The position numbers were made by a program, and so were the translations under genes. Positions 32,384-45,242 of a DNA stretch of 64,000 nucleotides are shown one piece after another. This stretch comes from Entonaema liquescens (taxonomy: Eukaryota; Ascomycota; Sordariomycetes; Xylariales; Xylariaceae), in the NCBI GenBank assembly GCA_902805475.1, contig CADCSX010000009.1:1302001-1366000 (forward strand), in the 5' to 3' direction. The first letter of the stretch is position 1, and the number at the start of each line of letters is the position of its first letter. Below the pieces are notes generated by a model, which saw only the letters and a program-made list of their open reading frames with translations, did no database searches and was not told the DNA's origin.

Positions 32384-34752
32384 ACAGCACTAATATGTAT
32401 GTTATAGATACGGAGGGGAGTAGGTAGTCTAATTCATATGTAGGAGGTTATGTATGTATATGCGTATATGCGTATATGTGTGATGTATGCCTGTATGTCT
32501 GTATGTCTGTATGTTCTGTAGGTGTCTCTATGTACTGTAACCAGGGAGAAAAGAAATAAAAGAGAGAAAGTTGACATGCATCCTGCAGCTTGGACCACGG
32601 AACGAGTACGGACTTACATAGCACTTAAGTACCTACCTGGGTAGTTATTAGGGTATAACAGGGGTATTCAATCGCTAAAGGAGCCTGTAAGAACCCCTAG
32701 AAGAAGTCAATGCAGTGGGAGAATTAGTGATGGACCGTGGCCTATAAACCCTAGCGATGGAACCTAACACGGCCCCGACCTCATGCCATAAACAATAACA
32801 ACACCAATAATAATACATATCATCATCATCACGGTCAGAGTTATGTAAATACATGAATCTGGGGAAACATCAAACGTATCCCTTACTAGATATCATGCTA
32901 AGCCAGCGAACAAGCAAGCATAATCGTATACAATAGAAAAACATCCTTAACATTCTCGTATCCGTGTTTTAAGACCGCGTAGTCAAGTGGCTGAGGCCCG
33001 GGCATGAAAGCTAATCTCGGCCAAACAGTTTCCCTTCGGCACACAAAAATGAAAGGAAAAAGAACATGCGAAACAAAAAAGAAAAAAAAAGGAAAGATAG
33101 GAAAAAAAAAAAAGTTAAAATTACGGGTGTAGACGAAAATTGAAAGGATTCAATCATGTATGTATTAATAAGTTATTATTACATTGCGCCATAAGAACGG
33201 AGGCTGACATTGCATGGTGTCCATCCTTTCATCTTTTTTTTTTCTCTCTCTTTCCCCAGCATCCACACAAGATAACAATAACGTAACATGTAAAGGGGTT
33301 GCAGAAAATACATACACTCACACAAGCAACCTAACCTAGCAGACGTAAAATAAAATTACCGAATGTGTCAGACAGAGTAGAAGAAAATCGAAGACAAAAT
33401 TGGCTTGGCGATAAGATGATTTGATATTATGCGCGACTATGCGCGACAATGCGCTTGTGGGAATATACCTAGTCGAAGAAGATGATAATTGCCTACTTAG
33501 GTACGATTAACTAATCATCTCAAACCCATGTCTTGTTGAGTCAGAAGGCGGAACAATCCACCGATGCGTTGATTACAGATAGCCATTATTGAGCTCTACT
33601 ATTGAGCTCTACCACCTACTATCATGTATGTACCTACGTTGCAACGACGTTGACAAACGGGTCCTGATCTAAGACCGCATACCTCTCCACTCACAAGTGA
33701 TTTCGGCAGGAAGCGTATGCATACTACATGCAAACATAAGAACGGCGGGACAAAGGCATGCATGGAGCAGAACACTATGTAGGGATGTTAAACCCGCGAG
33801 GAATTGGATTGCGATCGAAGCTTTAAGTGCGTATCAATATCATATCATGTCACGATCAAGATGAAATCACATTCGTAGATGGAAAACAGTAAAAGTAGAA
33901 GAATAATAATAGTGGTCTTTTTGTCTTCCTGAGATTTGAGCTACCTAACAATGAGAAGAAAAGGGGGTATCTCCCAGCCAGCCAGTACAACCATATCCCG
34001 ATCTGTAATAGAACACGCAAGAGATTCTCTATAATCCCATCTCTGCGAAAACAACAATAAATCAAACGTGCCACCGTATTCGACCGAACGCCCGCTCATA
34101 TTCGCGCAGGGTGCTAACTGGTGAAGCAAACATAACTCGGCTGGCGTAAAACGAATCCGTCGCTAACATCGATAAAACAATAACCATTAAAACTCTTTTC
34201 CTATGGTTGGGCCATAGCCAACCTAGTGTAATACCCATCAACAGCGTCCGTAGTGCTGCTCCGCAAAAAATAAAAACAAAACAATTCCTTCTCCAAAGAC
34301 AAACTTTTTGAGTTCCCGAATAATGTTCCCTTAAGGGTATATCGCTCGTCTCCTCGTCAACTGCTTGCGCGGTGAGCCTGTGTGCAATGTAGACACGCAT
34401 TCTCTTCTCTTCGTCCGGGGTATCTCTGGAAAAACGAAAGACGAGACAGGAAAATCCAGGCCCTTCTTCCCTCCATGCATGCTAGGTTGCCCTGCGGCGT
34501 GTGTAATATGACAGATGAAAGAAATCCTGAACGGGGGAAGTCCTGGGTATCGATGTGTCCACTCCGGAAATACGACCCAAACAGGAAATCAGTTTCTACT
34601 TGTACACGATGGCATAGCCATCCTTCGTCCTCTTCCAATCGGTTTTTAATAGTAATATGTTATGGTCCATCCTTGGGGAAATAATAAGTCCAATGGATTG
34701 GTAGTAGCGGTAGTAGCCTTGAGAAAAAACACAAAATGAAGGGTCCGGGTAT

Positions 34753-35973
34753 CTATTGTTTGGGCCTCTTCAAAATGTCCTCGCAGTTCGCATCGAACCG
34801 CAAGTTCCAAAGGCGGACTTGTTGCATAAACGCCTCGGTGCGTTCAAGCTCCCTCTCGCGGCCGAAAATGGTCCTTACGAATTCCACTCCGGCATTCTGT
34901 CCGAGATGGGATGCTTCCTTAGTCTTAGAGGACCTCAACATTGGGGCCTCGCATTTCTTAAGCAAGACGCGAAGCTTGTCTGTCAGGCGTTCACCTGACT
35001 CAATGAAATCTTCAATCATCTCCTTGTTCGCTTGGGTCCTAACCTCTGGCACAACTTCCTCGGCACGCTTTATCTTGCCGGAAAGCTGAATAAGAAGGAC
35101 CCATAATTCACCGGCTACATCAGCGATGGGGGTTGCAGCTCCATGGTGGTGGACAGTCCAGTCGTAAATCCACTTTCCTAGGGAGTTTGAATCGAAGACA
35201 CTACCTAGCAGCATGATGGGTTCCTCGGCGGGATCCCAATTCTTCAAGGAGTATCCGGGCGGGATTCGATGCTTCCGGGCATCTGCCTCGGTAGCCTTCT
35301 TTGGCGCTGACGTAACAGTCTTCTTCTTGTGGGAGCTAGATGGGCGCGTGGTGGCGGGGCGCTGGATGGGTACAGCGGTGGATGAGGTGCGACGGGTGTG
35401 GTGACCGACCCTCGTAGCGGAGCGAGTTGGCGGCTCCTCGAAGTGGGGGTACTCAGCCCTTTCTTTCTCGTAGTACGACGATGGCATGCCCTGCGAACGG
35501 TAGTAGTGATCAGTGCCATGTCCCGGAGCAGCATAGAAAGACTCTCTGCGCTTGCGACTCTTGGACTCCGCAATCAACACGCATCTGTATCCATCGATCT
35601 CGAAAATCTCGTCCTCGTCGGAATCCCCATGAGAGGCCCGATTGTATGAGAAGGAGGTCCGACGCTCGCGCCGAGGCATATGATGAGACCCTATTGAGAA
35701 ACTGTGCTTTCGCGAACTCACATTCGGGCTTGGGCCGGTGGCATACTCGCCGGTGCTCGTGTACCGGGGTGAGAAGGCAGTCGACGGTCGGAAGTCGGGG
35801 ATGCCGGTGCTAGCGTTACGAACATGAGCTCGGGTAGCCGGTCGCTGGGGGGTCTGAGCTGGGTAAAATGGGTAGTGACGTGGAGAAGGTGTTGGTGAGG
35901 GGCTCTGTACGTCGTAATAATAACTCGCATCACCTCCTCGAAGAGGGGTCCCGTAAGGCGACCCGTAACTCAT
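34753..35973 (-). CDS. Conserved fungal protein of unknown function with Pro/Ser-rich N-terminus
   Basis: Uninterrupted frame of 406 residues. Residues 1-115 are low-complexity, rich in Pro, Ser, Tyr and Arg. A short conserved-looking strand, IFEIDGYRCVLIAE, is at 123-136. Residues 137-235 are basic and Ser/Thr-rich. The C-terminal part (about 236-406) is globular: IPPGYSLKNWDPAEEPIMLLGSVFD, KWIYDWTVHHHG, DVAGELWVLLIQLSGK, then charged helices ending RFDANCEDILKRP. I recognise this C-terminal block as one found across Sordariomycetes, where the protein is often loosely annotated from its Pro-rich start as a cell-wall gp1-like protein. That label is compositional and should not be taken as function. 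There is no signal peptide or membrane segment, so it is probably cytosolic or nuclear. It is the only supported gene between 24.7 and 45.2 kb. Confidence 0.85.
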   Translation of the reverse strand: MSYGSPYGTPLRGGDASYYYDVQSPSPTPSPRHYPFYPAQTPQRPATRAHVRNASTGIPDFRPSTAFSPRYTSTGEYATGPSPNVSSRKHSFSIGSHHMPRRERRTSFSYNRASHGDSDEDEIFEIDGYRCVLIAESKSRKRRESFYAAPGHGTDHYYRSQGMPSSYYEKERAEYPHFEEPPTRSATRVGHHTRRTSSTAVPIQRPATTRPSSSHKKKTVTSAPKKATEADARKHRIPPGYSLKNWDPAEEPIMLLGSVFDSNSLGKWIYDWTVHHHGAATPIADVAGELWVLLIQLSGKIKRAEEVVPEVRTQANKEMIEDFIESGERLTDKLRVLLKKCEAPMLRSSKTKEASHLGQNAGVEFVRTIFGRERELERTEAFMQQVRLWNLRFDANCEDILKRPKQ

Positions 35974-36528
35974 CTTGATTGAGTCGTGCGTGATGTAATG
36001 TCGTCGAATTCGTGAAATGTTGTTGATTCAACCGCTTTTGGTGTGGTCGCCCCCAATGCGACTCGATAATATAATGTAGTCGTAGTTTGTTTCGATGTTT
36101 TCTCTTTTTCTGAATTAATTGGCGCCTGTGTCGTGACGCTGGAGGAAGTGACACCTGTCACCTTGGTATGTGGTCGGTGGGAAGAGGAGAGGAAAACCGT
36201 CTTCTTTGAGAGAACATGTCAAGATCTGGTGTTTATATCCCCAGGAGGATTGGGCATCAAAGTCGATGAGTGGTCGACTTCGGATGGTGAAAGCGCTGGA
36301 AAAAGCTGGACTGTTCTTTGAAGTCCAGAGTGAAAATCCGTTTGGGGAAAACGAATATCAAATACAAATAATGTGGATGTAATAGCGAGATGAGTCAGTA
36401 GATATGGCAAAAGCCAAACTTGGTAGAAGAGGTGAACCGTCGGAGGTGGTTGGGCAAGGCGAGTGGTCTCGTTTAATAATAACAGAAATATTTGGAGCAA
36501 CCAACGGCCAGGCCAAAATTTTTTTAAA

Positions 36529-36550
36529 TTTTTTTTTTTTTTTTTTTTTT
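36529..36550. repeat. T22 homopolymer
   Basis: Twenty-two T, preceded by AATTTTTTTAAA and followed by ACTGTCGGGGGGG. It equals in length the T run at 8189-8210, which is also followed by ACT. Confidence 0.85.
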
Positions 36551-38330
36551 ACTGTCGGGGGGGCTAGCAAGGGGTGCCAGAAAAAAAAATTGACAGGGGG
36601 GCCCCCTACCAAGCCTAATCCTAATCCTAGCCTAAAAGTAAAGGTACCTTGGCAGGATTTGGGTATGCGTGTGTAGTCCGGTACGTACAGTACACTCAGC
36701 CTGGGTGTGTGCTGAGTTGCCAAGGACAGGGGTGTATGCGCAGTATGCCCCTCTATGCACACACTCTCGCACACACTTTTAGAAGTATTAGTCAACTTGG
36801 ACTCTGGTGTAATGGCACAGCCACAACGTCTGACGAGAATAGGCTCGCACTTTGTTTCTGATTCGGTACCCAATCAATGTATTCTGTTCTCCACTGTGCG
36901 CCGAAAGGGCGATTAAATTCAGCTGCTTGGTCGCAAATCGGTCCGGGTAACACTGAATGATTTGATAACGCCAGCGGGAATAAATAAAGGCCACGCCTCC
37001 TCAAAGTTGTCGTATATCGCTCGTAGCCTGGAGATCCTCCTAGGCGGCGAATGCGATTACGATGACGTTTGAATAAATGCGCAACTCTTTCGAAACCCTG
37101 TCACTTAGCTATCATAGTTCAGGCAATTCGGAGCTCTCCATAGTAAAGGGTCATCATAATAGATATAAGTCCCGCCGTCCCTAGTAAAAACGGAAACTGT
37201 AAAAAATTTTCGTGAATGACGATGCTCTGAGAATCCTAGGTTCCAGGGTTGCCGAGATATCGGCTATCCTTTAGCGAAATTGAGATTATGGCCTCCCTGT
37301 CCAGTCTCAGTCCTGGTCCTAGTCCCTGTCCTTGGCGCACCGACAATATCCCAACGATATGGGCCGTATCAAAAAGAAGAATGAAGAAAACTTGAAAAAA
37401 TTTTCGACTCAAGGATCATCAAGGATCCATCGACAGAGATTTCAAATCCCCAGGCCCTCGTTTAGAGATTGAGGCGCAATAGAGATTAATGCGGCGAATA
37501 TCAGAGATATCGCTCGTTTTGGGCGTTCTGTAAAGGAGACCGCGGATCGCATTAGATTCCGGAGTAAAACTTTTCCAATTCGTCTGATAAGATTAAATCA
37601 TAAAGAAAAGCAAAAAGCCGTAAAAGATCAGTACTGATCCTTGTGGAAGGAGGAAGTTAAGTTGTAGTTTGCAGGTTTGACAGATGCGGCGGATGACACA
37701 ATCCTTATGTTCCAAATTGGACACACCGAGGCCTATGATCCTTCTCTGTCAAACGACGTCGGATGAGTAATAAGGATACGTTCAATCAGATGCTCAGATA
37801 GGTACTCGTTCATGTAAGCATTGAACAATCCGGCCGCGGGATTCCAACGGGTGCCGACAGCATACGGAGGGGACGGAAGGCTTAGAGCTTTGGCCGGTCT
37901 GCGAACTGATCAAATATGCGCCCGGAGTAGCGGGGGTGAAATGGTCTATTTTCCTCAAATGTCGCAACGCATTGATTCAGATAATCCGACGACAAGTAAG
38001 AGATAGGTGAGAACAAGTTTAGTTCTCAGCTCTTGCGCGACTATCATACGGTTTGGTATTGGTATAGGTTCAAGGGTTAGGTGGAAGAAGAAGGTTAAAT
38101 CTAGATTTAAGACTCGGGCGGTGCCGAGCAGGTATATGTAAGTCGAGATCACAAGAGGGGAAGCAGCTGCCTACCCAAGGTAAATTCTCTAAAGGTAAGG
38201 TACTATAGTAATTCTGTAGTACCAGACGATAGCATTGGAGTAGTTCCCGCGCGGGGAAGTGGGCAGGCAAGTGCGGGTACGTGCCTAGGCCTGATTGTGC
38301 ATACGGATTACATAGCCAAAAGTATCTTTG

Positions 38331-38375
38331 CCTATACCTGTCTATACCTGTCTATACCTGTCTATACCTGTCTAT
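38331..38375. repeat. 10-bp tandem repeat CTATACCTGT
   Basis: Four consecutive units of CTATACCTGT followed by a degenerate one (CTATCTGCCT). Confidence 0.9.
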
Positions 38376-41163
38376 CTGCCTATACCCATTATTGGAGTAT
38401 AATGTTACTGCATCCGCTTGCATCTCGTCATCACCAGCCCTTTTGCATACCTAAGAATAGTTGTAAGAGTGACAATCCCCACCTACCAGATTTAGCCTTC
38501 ACAATAGCCTGCCCTTCCAACCTGGATTTGTGATACGCTTCTGTATTAAAGGACACAATTCATGAAAACGGAGGGTTTAAAACCTCGTAACTAGTCGACC
38601 TATTATAACTAACTATACTATTTCACTTACATTCCCGTCTTGATAAATACTTAGCAAACATACCGAGAAAGATCACATGGGTATATACGATTGATTCCAT
38701 TCGAGAATACGCATGCTTTTGCTGATGATTTCTTTGCCTCTTCCACCTCGGTAAACTCGCATCTCGCCGGATTTTTTCCTAGTGGCGTGGAACAGAATAG
38801 ATTGGATTGGAGGGTTGTAGATTCTTACACACCCATTCACCAAATACAGAGTATCATCCGGCGCTTCCACCCTTGATACAACCCCGAAAATTAAGGTCCC
38901 TTTCATCGCCTTAAGAGAAAAAGAGAAATCGAACTGAGTGACCGAACAATATTAACCATTAAGGGTTTTCTCAATGCGTCATCCGATGAACGTGATTTAC
39001 ATCCAGCGTTGTGAGAGGACCAATATGGATCTCGGCCAGCGAACCTCCTAACCGATGATAGTTCGTTACAAAGAGGGTCATCTGCACCCCCCATGCATAG
39101 TACATGGCGGGGAAAAAAGACCAGGAAGTAAGAGAAAAAACGTGGGAGGTCGCAGCATAAGGCCCTCTATTCTCCAATCACTCCTCCTGTAGTTATGTAT
39201 GTATGATGTCGATGACAGGCTACCAATGTTCCTAGATCTACTATGACTCGTTATTAGCGGTTATCATATGCGCAAAGTTAATCTTGCTTTATTAAATCTC
39301 TTAAGAGTGAGATTTGGTATTAAAGTGAAAAAAAGGAATACTCCGTATAGGTCAACTCATCGGAGGCCTACTGTTACAAGCAAACAATCTATACGACCAT
39401 ATTCGTATGGTACCTACCTACTTCAGATCTATTAGATTGCTAGATCGCCACCTGGTTATTAATTGCCCGCTGGATGTATGCGTGTATTACTATTACTGTA
39501 CCACGCGTTGTTTTATGCCGAAGAAGCCAGCAGCATACAACTATACAACTAAACCAACTCTGTTGAAATATTGTCACAGCACAGACGCGCCCCCGGGCCT
39601 CGATCTGGGGCCAGCCAGAATCGCAATTCGTTGGTTCTTCAAGAGCAATTCAGCCTCCGTTCCACCAAAATTGTCCGTCTGTATGATCGGGCTATCTATG
39701 TGCCATCTATGTATTGCGTATCAAAAGCATAGTCCCGTTCCTTTCCAGTGTTCCGTTGTAGGTAACCCTGTATTACGACGCACGGCTTTTTGCCTCACAC
39801 CCTTATGTCGCTCTCGGTGTAAGCAAGGGGAGGACATCGGGGTGGTTGGTTAACCCATTTACGAGTCACCCTGTTTCGGCCTTATTCCCTCAGCTCAACG
39901 CCTCAAGTCAATCCGATCTTATCTATGTCCCATCAACACCGGATTGAGACTTTGGCTCATTCATGACAAAAGATCCTTCCGAGGACAATCACTTTAAACG
40001 TGATACCGAGGCGCTTAGACATTTCGGAACGATGAACAGACAACAAGAGCTGGTCTTTTCAGCCACCAAACAGAAACTTCACCAATAGTCTGGTGTGTCG
40101 CTCTTGGATTTGGTACACTTCCTCATGCGACGAGCCAATAATTCGAAACGGTGGGATTCCGTGCGACAGTCTCGCACTTATTATTACCCCAGGGTCCTGC
40201 TTCGTACGACGGCAAAGCAAGCCACTAGAAAAAGACTGGCGGCTCATCACGAATACGTATACATAGTGGACTCAGATCACTTACTACGGTAGCTCTAGGC
40301 TGGTCAGCTCTCTAATTTGAAGAGCTAGGAGCCCGGGCCGGTTCGGCTGACAGGTACTAATGCTTCTTCCCCGGCACAGCACCACAATTGGGGGGATGGT
40401 GCTTTTGCGATTCCATATTCTCCGTACAGTATGGACTAGACTGTCCTAGGCCACGATTCAAGCCGCAGAAGTTCTGGAGCTATCGACTCGGCGGAGATTA
40501 CACCCACTGCCGCGGGTCAGTCCAGTAGTATGCGTTGAAATCCATGCAGCCATGAGCAGAAGTACCTATATACACTACAGACATGGGCTGTATGGCCTAC
40601 GAGAGCTACAAGGGCAACACGGACTTACATAGGCTACGCCATGGATTATTCTGGTACCAGTCTTCCTGTCGTCTTGGCCCCATGGACCCATAGCAAGCAT
40701 AGACGGAACAGAGATTACCTGCTCCCCGTGCACGGCTGCATTCACCGGCCACACCTTAGCAATCCCTGGTCGTCTTTTTCTAGACCTGCACCCTTATTTT
40801 GGGTGTGCTTTTTGCTTTGTCCCGCACCCGGTCTTGGATAATAAGCCAACCCACTTTCTCATTTCTCGATACGACATAGGAGGGGGAAAATTTTTTATTT
40901 TTCAAATATTTCATTTCACTCCCTTCATTGCAAGACATTACAAAGTACATGGAGTACGGAGAGAAGGGATAGGATAGAACGGCAGAGATGGATACTTCTC
41001 TGATACCATCGGCCTAGTATCAGCTGTGACTCATACGAGTAGGACGTCATGTACGTTTATGTCCTGATGCCCTGCGAGCAAAAATCTCTGGCTGCAATGA
41101 TGTCCAATGTCTGTAAGCTGAACGGGCCTTGTAAATTGTTTGGTCAATGGGGACCCGGCTTAA

Positions 41164-41190
41164 GACCACACTGACCACACTGACCACACT
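41164..41190. repeat. 9-bp tandem repeat GACCACACT
   Basis: Three copies of GACCACACT in a row. Too short to infer more than slippage. Confidence 0.85.
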
Positions 41191-44100
41191 TCCTGCAGCT
41201 GTGCATATCCCGATTGGGGCTGGCAGGGGTGTGTAAAGCCCTTTAGAGGTCAAGATCCCGTTTAAGCAACCTAGTGTATCTATTTTATCATGGTAGCCCT
41301 TCTCTATCTCCGCACCCAGCAGCCAATATCAGGGCTACTTTGTTGAATAGCGTCTTTACTCCACCAAGTTTTCAACAAAACAAACACAGAGCTCGACCAG
41401 GACAAGAGACCTGACCCGGATGACCCAGACGACTCTGGCACGATCACGAAGCAGATCCCCCTCATTTCTACCACTCACCGACTCTTGCTGAACAGTGGAC
41501 AGCATGTCTCTGCAGGATATTCGGAGTCTTTTACCCATGCCTTACATGCAGCTCGCAGATACCGCCCTGGTCCAAGTTGGCTCGGTGACGTAAAGGAAGC
41601 GCACAAAAATGAAATAAATATTTTCGGAATTGATATTGGTGCGATGACGGCCCTCTGCCCCTCTCCTCGACCTTCTGGAAGGAGACGAAAAAGGGAGCGA
41701 ATGTATACTAACAGCTTCGAATTGCATACTCCTTCCCCATCCCCATCGAACTCGATGCATATAAACCCACAAACTACCTACGCCATAGGGGCCCTCGATG
41801 GTTAGAAAAGGTATAAGTTTGAACCTATCAGGACTATAGCGACACCACCATCGGAGTCCGCAAAGATGGTACTCCAACCACAAATAGGGCTTTTGGCGCA
41901 CGTGTTGGTATGTGATGGAAAATAGGCGGCAAGGCGGCAGTCATTTTCCCTAACCAGAATATTTCGTGATATGAATTTTGCTGTCTATCGCTATGCGTTG
42001 TTCGACCCAAACATAGTACCCCTGTCGTCGCTCACCTGGCCCCCCTTTTCATCATTGTCTCGTAGGCTTCTGAGATTCTGATTCGACATTGTCTCACACA
42101 TCGAGATTATAAGAATGCCGTTATTATCTGCCAAATCGCAAAATGCCTTTCAAGGTTGGGTAATGTCGGTACCTCTACATGTCTCCCTTTGCGCGCCTAG
42201 CCAATGCTATGTATGTTTGGGAACTCAAATCATCAGGCATGCGCAGCAGCGAAGGGATTCATCCTACGAGGCGATACGGACAGTGATACATACGAGTTAG
42301 CTAAATTACCGGGACGGTGCGCCGGCCTGGATTTTTCATTTGCTACCACCTCTCGCACTGCCCGGCGTCGCCTATTATCTTAAGTATCACAAAGCACGGT
42401 CATACGGGAAGCAGGCCACAAATGTATGCCTTAGGCCACTTCGTTACCTACATTGTTTCTATCGGGAATTCTAGATACCGCGACCCAGAAGCCTGGGTAT
42501 GCCGTATGTGTTGACGTGTCACTCTTCAAACCCAGACGAATGCACAGAGCATTGCGCGCTTCCACCGTGGCTGTGCTGGTATATTGTCCTGTTATGTCTA
42601 TCAGGTCTAGGCCCTGGCATGTGACGAGATATTAACCCTCTAAACCGGACCTCACACCGCTCCACTTCGTTCCGGAACATTGCCCTTTTCGATATCCGTC
42701 TCGCCCTTTGTCAGTCGTGACATACGCCCAACTATATTTCGACGCCCATCGGACCCCATCCGCTGTGCCTCTGTCTACGCTTGCGCGGAATCACCGGCAC
42801 CATAGGCTCTCTGCCATGGCATCCGGGAGCACGGATATCCATGTTTTCCGAAAAGAGAGGCAACCCGGGCCAAATCACAACCCACGATGGTCACGGAGAG
42901 ATTAGTAGTCCGCGGGCGAGAAAGTCATTCTGATTAATTCTGAGGCGGAGATATAATGATAGTAAGCGCCTGGTCTAAGGAATAGATAACAATAGCTACA
43001 CACCTCCAGCGGCTGTTGAGAAGTAGTTTTTGTAAGTCCGACGATCGCCCACTCAGAAGTTCTTCACCGTCATTTTCTACACAATACGACGTATTGCTTA
43101 TAGTTGGGACTGGCTTTTTATGAGGCGCTAGCTCCTCCATATTCCCTGTCTATCAATCAAGTTTCATAATGTCTGAGCAGTGACTCACCGCAAACGGACT
43201 CGATTCGCTGAACGTCGAAGCGAGCACCCGAACTTCGGGAGCCCACCAAATCATATGGAAAACCCCAATGATTCCACACAAGAACGCCACTACCCTAGTG
43301 ACTAGGTCTGCTCTAAATCCGTATTAGACGTAGTCCTATATTACGACAGTAATGAGGGCAATACCGCTGACGGTGACGATTAATATACTGGTAACACTGA
43401 AACATTGGCTTAACTCAGCTGTGAAATTCGCCATTCGGATGCCATGGATGTATTCACGTTGGTGCTGAGTAGGCAGCAGCCTCGCAATATTCCACCACAT
43501 CCTTTTTTTCGCTGCGACGTAACCGGGGGCGATGGTAGACGAGCCTCAATATCACACTTCATATAACCCAGCGGCGACGCGTCTGCTGCTACGCGCCTAA
43601 CTTGGGCCTATCAGACCTCACGGCTCGGTATTGCTCATCCCACCCCACGCCCGTGTCACACGTCAGCCTGGCTGCCCGCCTCACGCCGGCTATCTAGATA
43701 CCCGCGAGGCTGCGGACCGCCATCCAGACCCCAATAGTTACACGATTCTAAATCAGGTAATAGAGAAAGACCGCCCACAGTATATCCCCCATTCGCAAAT
43801 CGAACCCCAAGATAGGCATTATCGTGGTGAAACAACATCGACCCGACGTTGTGCAACCAATCGACAGTGACTAACTTCTCACATCCTTTATGATGAGTCA
43901 CATGAAATACTACTTACTAGCTCCTACGACCACACCCCCCAGCCTTCTCGGTATCTTGAAGTCGATGGTATCAGATGATCTATCGCGGAGGTCGACAGTA
44001 CTGGTACATTAGGTTATTTAACCTTACACAAATGCCGGACATCTGGAGGTGGCTGTGCACTCTCTTGTCGACATATTCATCTCGGGTAAAGTATCTATCA

Positions 44101-45242
44101 ATGTAAGCCTTGCCGATGACTCTTTTGCCTCTACTTCTGTGTGCTGTAGTTATGGCGCATCCAGTCCGCACGCAGTTTCATCACCTATTGACACTCTTGG
44201 GCGCTACACATGTCCAATCGAGGAACGAGGATAGGTGAGTAGTGATCGCGTTGTGAGGCAGCCGGTTGAAGCTTTGGAATCCATTGGGTATTCTAGGCCT
44301 GATGACTTCTCTGCCGGGTAAGCGATGATTCAGTGTAGTCTCTAGATATTAGGCTTCAGCGTCTTACTAAAGCATTCTATGAAGGTCTCCCTCTATGCAC
44401 ACCGAGATAATGAATCATTTGTGATAGAACGCGGGCGCGCACGAGTAATACCCCTTCTCTGCCGTGTATATGAATCATTACCGTGTTGTGCCGCTGAGGA
44501 GCTTAGGTGTTTCATGGACTGTTAGTCCTTCAACACCAGCGTGGGCGCGAACTAAATAAATGCTCGATGGTGTGTAAGTTGCCTGGCATCGACCCTATGA
44601 AATGTTCTGCACACAAGTTAGGCAATGACTTATGATATTCTGATCTACAAGTTTCAAATATATTTTAATATAAATGATACTAAAAGGGGGTGGTCAAAGT
44701 GAAGTCAGATGGATCTAGTTTATCCAGTGCAGAGAAAGGTTCTAAATTTGTGTATTCCTGTATGATTCGATTTTCAACGAGATAGATTTGCTATGTAGGT
44801 ATATATTGTGTATTAAGAAAAATAGAAGTTTCCTTGCCTGCTGACTGCCACACCGAAATCATCGTATTCAATCATACCTCAATGGTCGACATGCACACTT
44901 CATTATTACATAGGAGTTGGGAGTGTTGGCCCCAAGATAGATACCTAAGTAGAATAGCAACCATAAGGGTTGATATTTTGAGATCGCTGCAATATATCAG
45001 AGTCCTTATTAACTATCTGTCGTTATTTGAATAAGTTTACACTTAGTCTCATGTAGTTGTTAATGTTTTAAAGACCTTGTATTTCATGATTTACCTAAGC
45101 CCTAACTTCAACATTGTATATCTCTCGCCTCCTTGAAAACTATTATTCACTCGCAATTACAATATGAGTGGCGATATGACCAAGCTATAAATGCCTCTTG
45201 ACAAGATGTGTACCCACCTAAGGTAGGCAATAGACCTTGCCC

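Larger units (their letters stand above)
24735..34752. other. 10-kb gene desert
   Basis: No frame in this stretch carries a recognisable domain and none exceeds about 125 residues. It has scattered short tandem repeats (30412-30433 TATCG; 31597-31624 CCCCCAT; 31785-31806 CTGTCAT; 32320-32383 TATGTTATG) and, near 33040-33120, an A-rich purine tract. Isolated protein-like scraps on the minus strand at about 25690-25893 and 29880-30010 have no recognisable match and no convincing exon structure. The last few hundred bases (up to 34752) are likely the 3' region of the next gene. Confidence 0.5.
35974..45242. other. 9-kb gene desert
   Basis: No frame with recognisable protein; the longest open stretches (for example 148 codons at 39407-39853) have mixed, non-conserved composition. 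Features are a T22 run at 36529-36550, a 10-bp array at 38331-38375 and a 9-bp array at 41164-41190. The first few hundred bases are likely the promoter of the gene at 35973. The rest appears to be ordinary intergenic DNA or decayed sequence beyond recognition. Confidence 0.5.

Noticed and set aside
32970..33060. GTAGTCAAGTGGCTGAGGC sequence resembling the start of a Ser/Leu tRNA
   Set aside because: No matching anticodon arm or GGTTCGAATCC-type T-arm at the right distance. No tRNA gene was found in the window by eye.
34062..34638. Minus-strand frames of about 93 and 112 codons downstream of the gene ending at 34753
   Set aside because: Most likely the 3' untranslated region of that gene; no family resemblance.
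36611..36638. CCTAATCCTAATCCTAGCCTAA as an interstitial telomere repeat
   Set aside because: The units are irregular and differ from CCCTAA; too short to support the claim.
39407..39853. 148-codon plus-strand frame in the second desert
   Set aside because: The longest frame of that desert but compositionally random, with no domain and no splice support.
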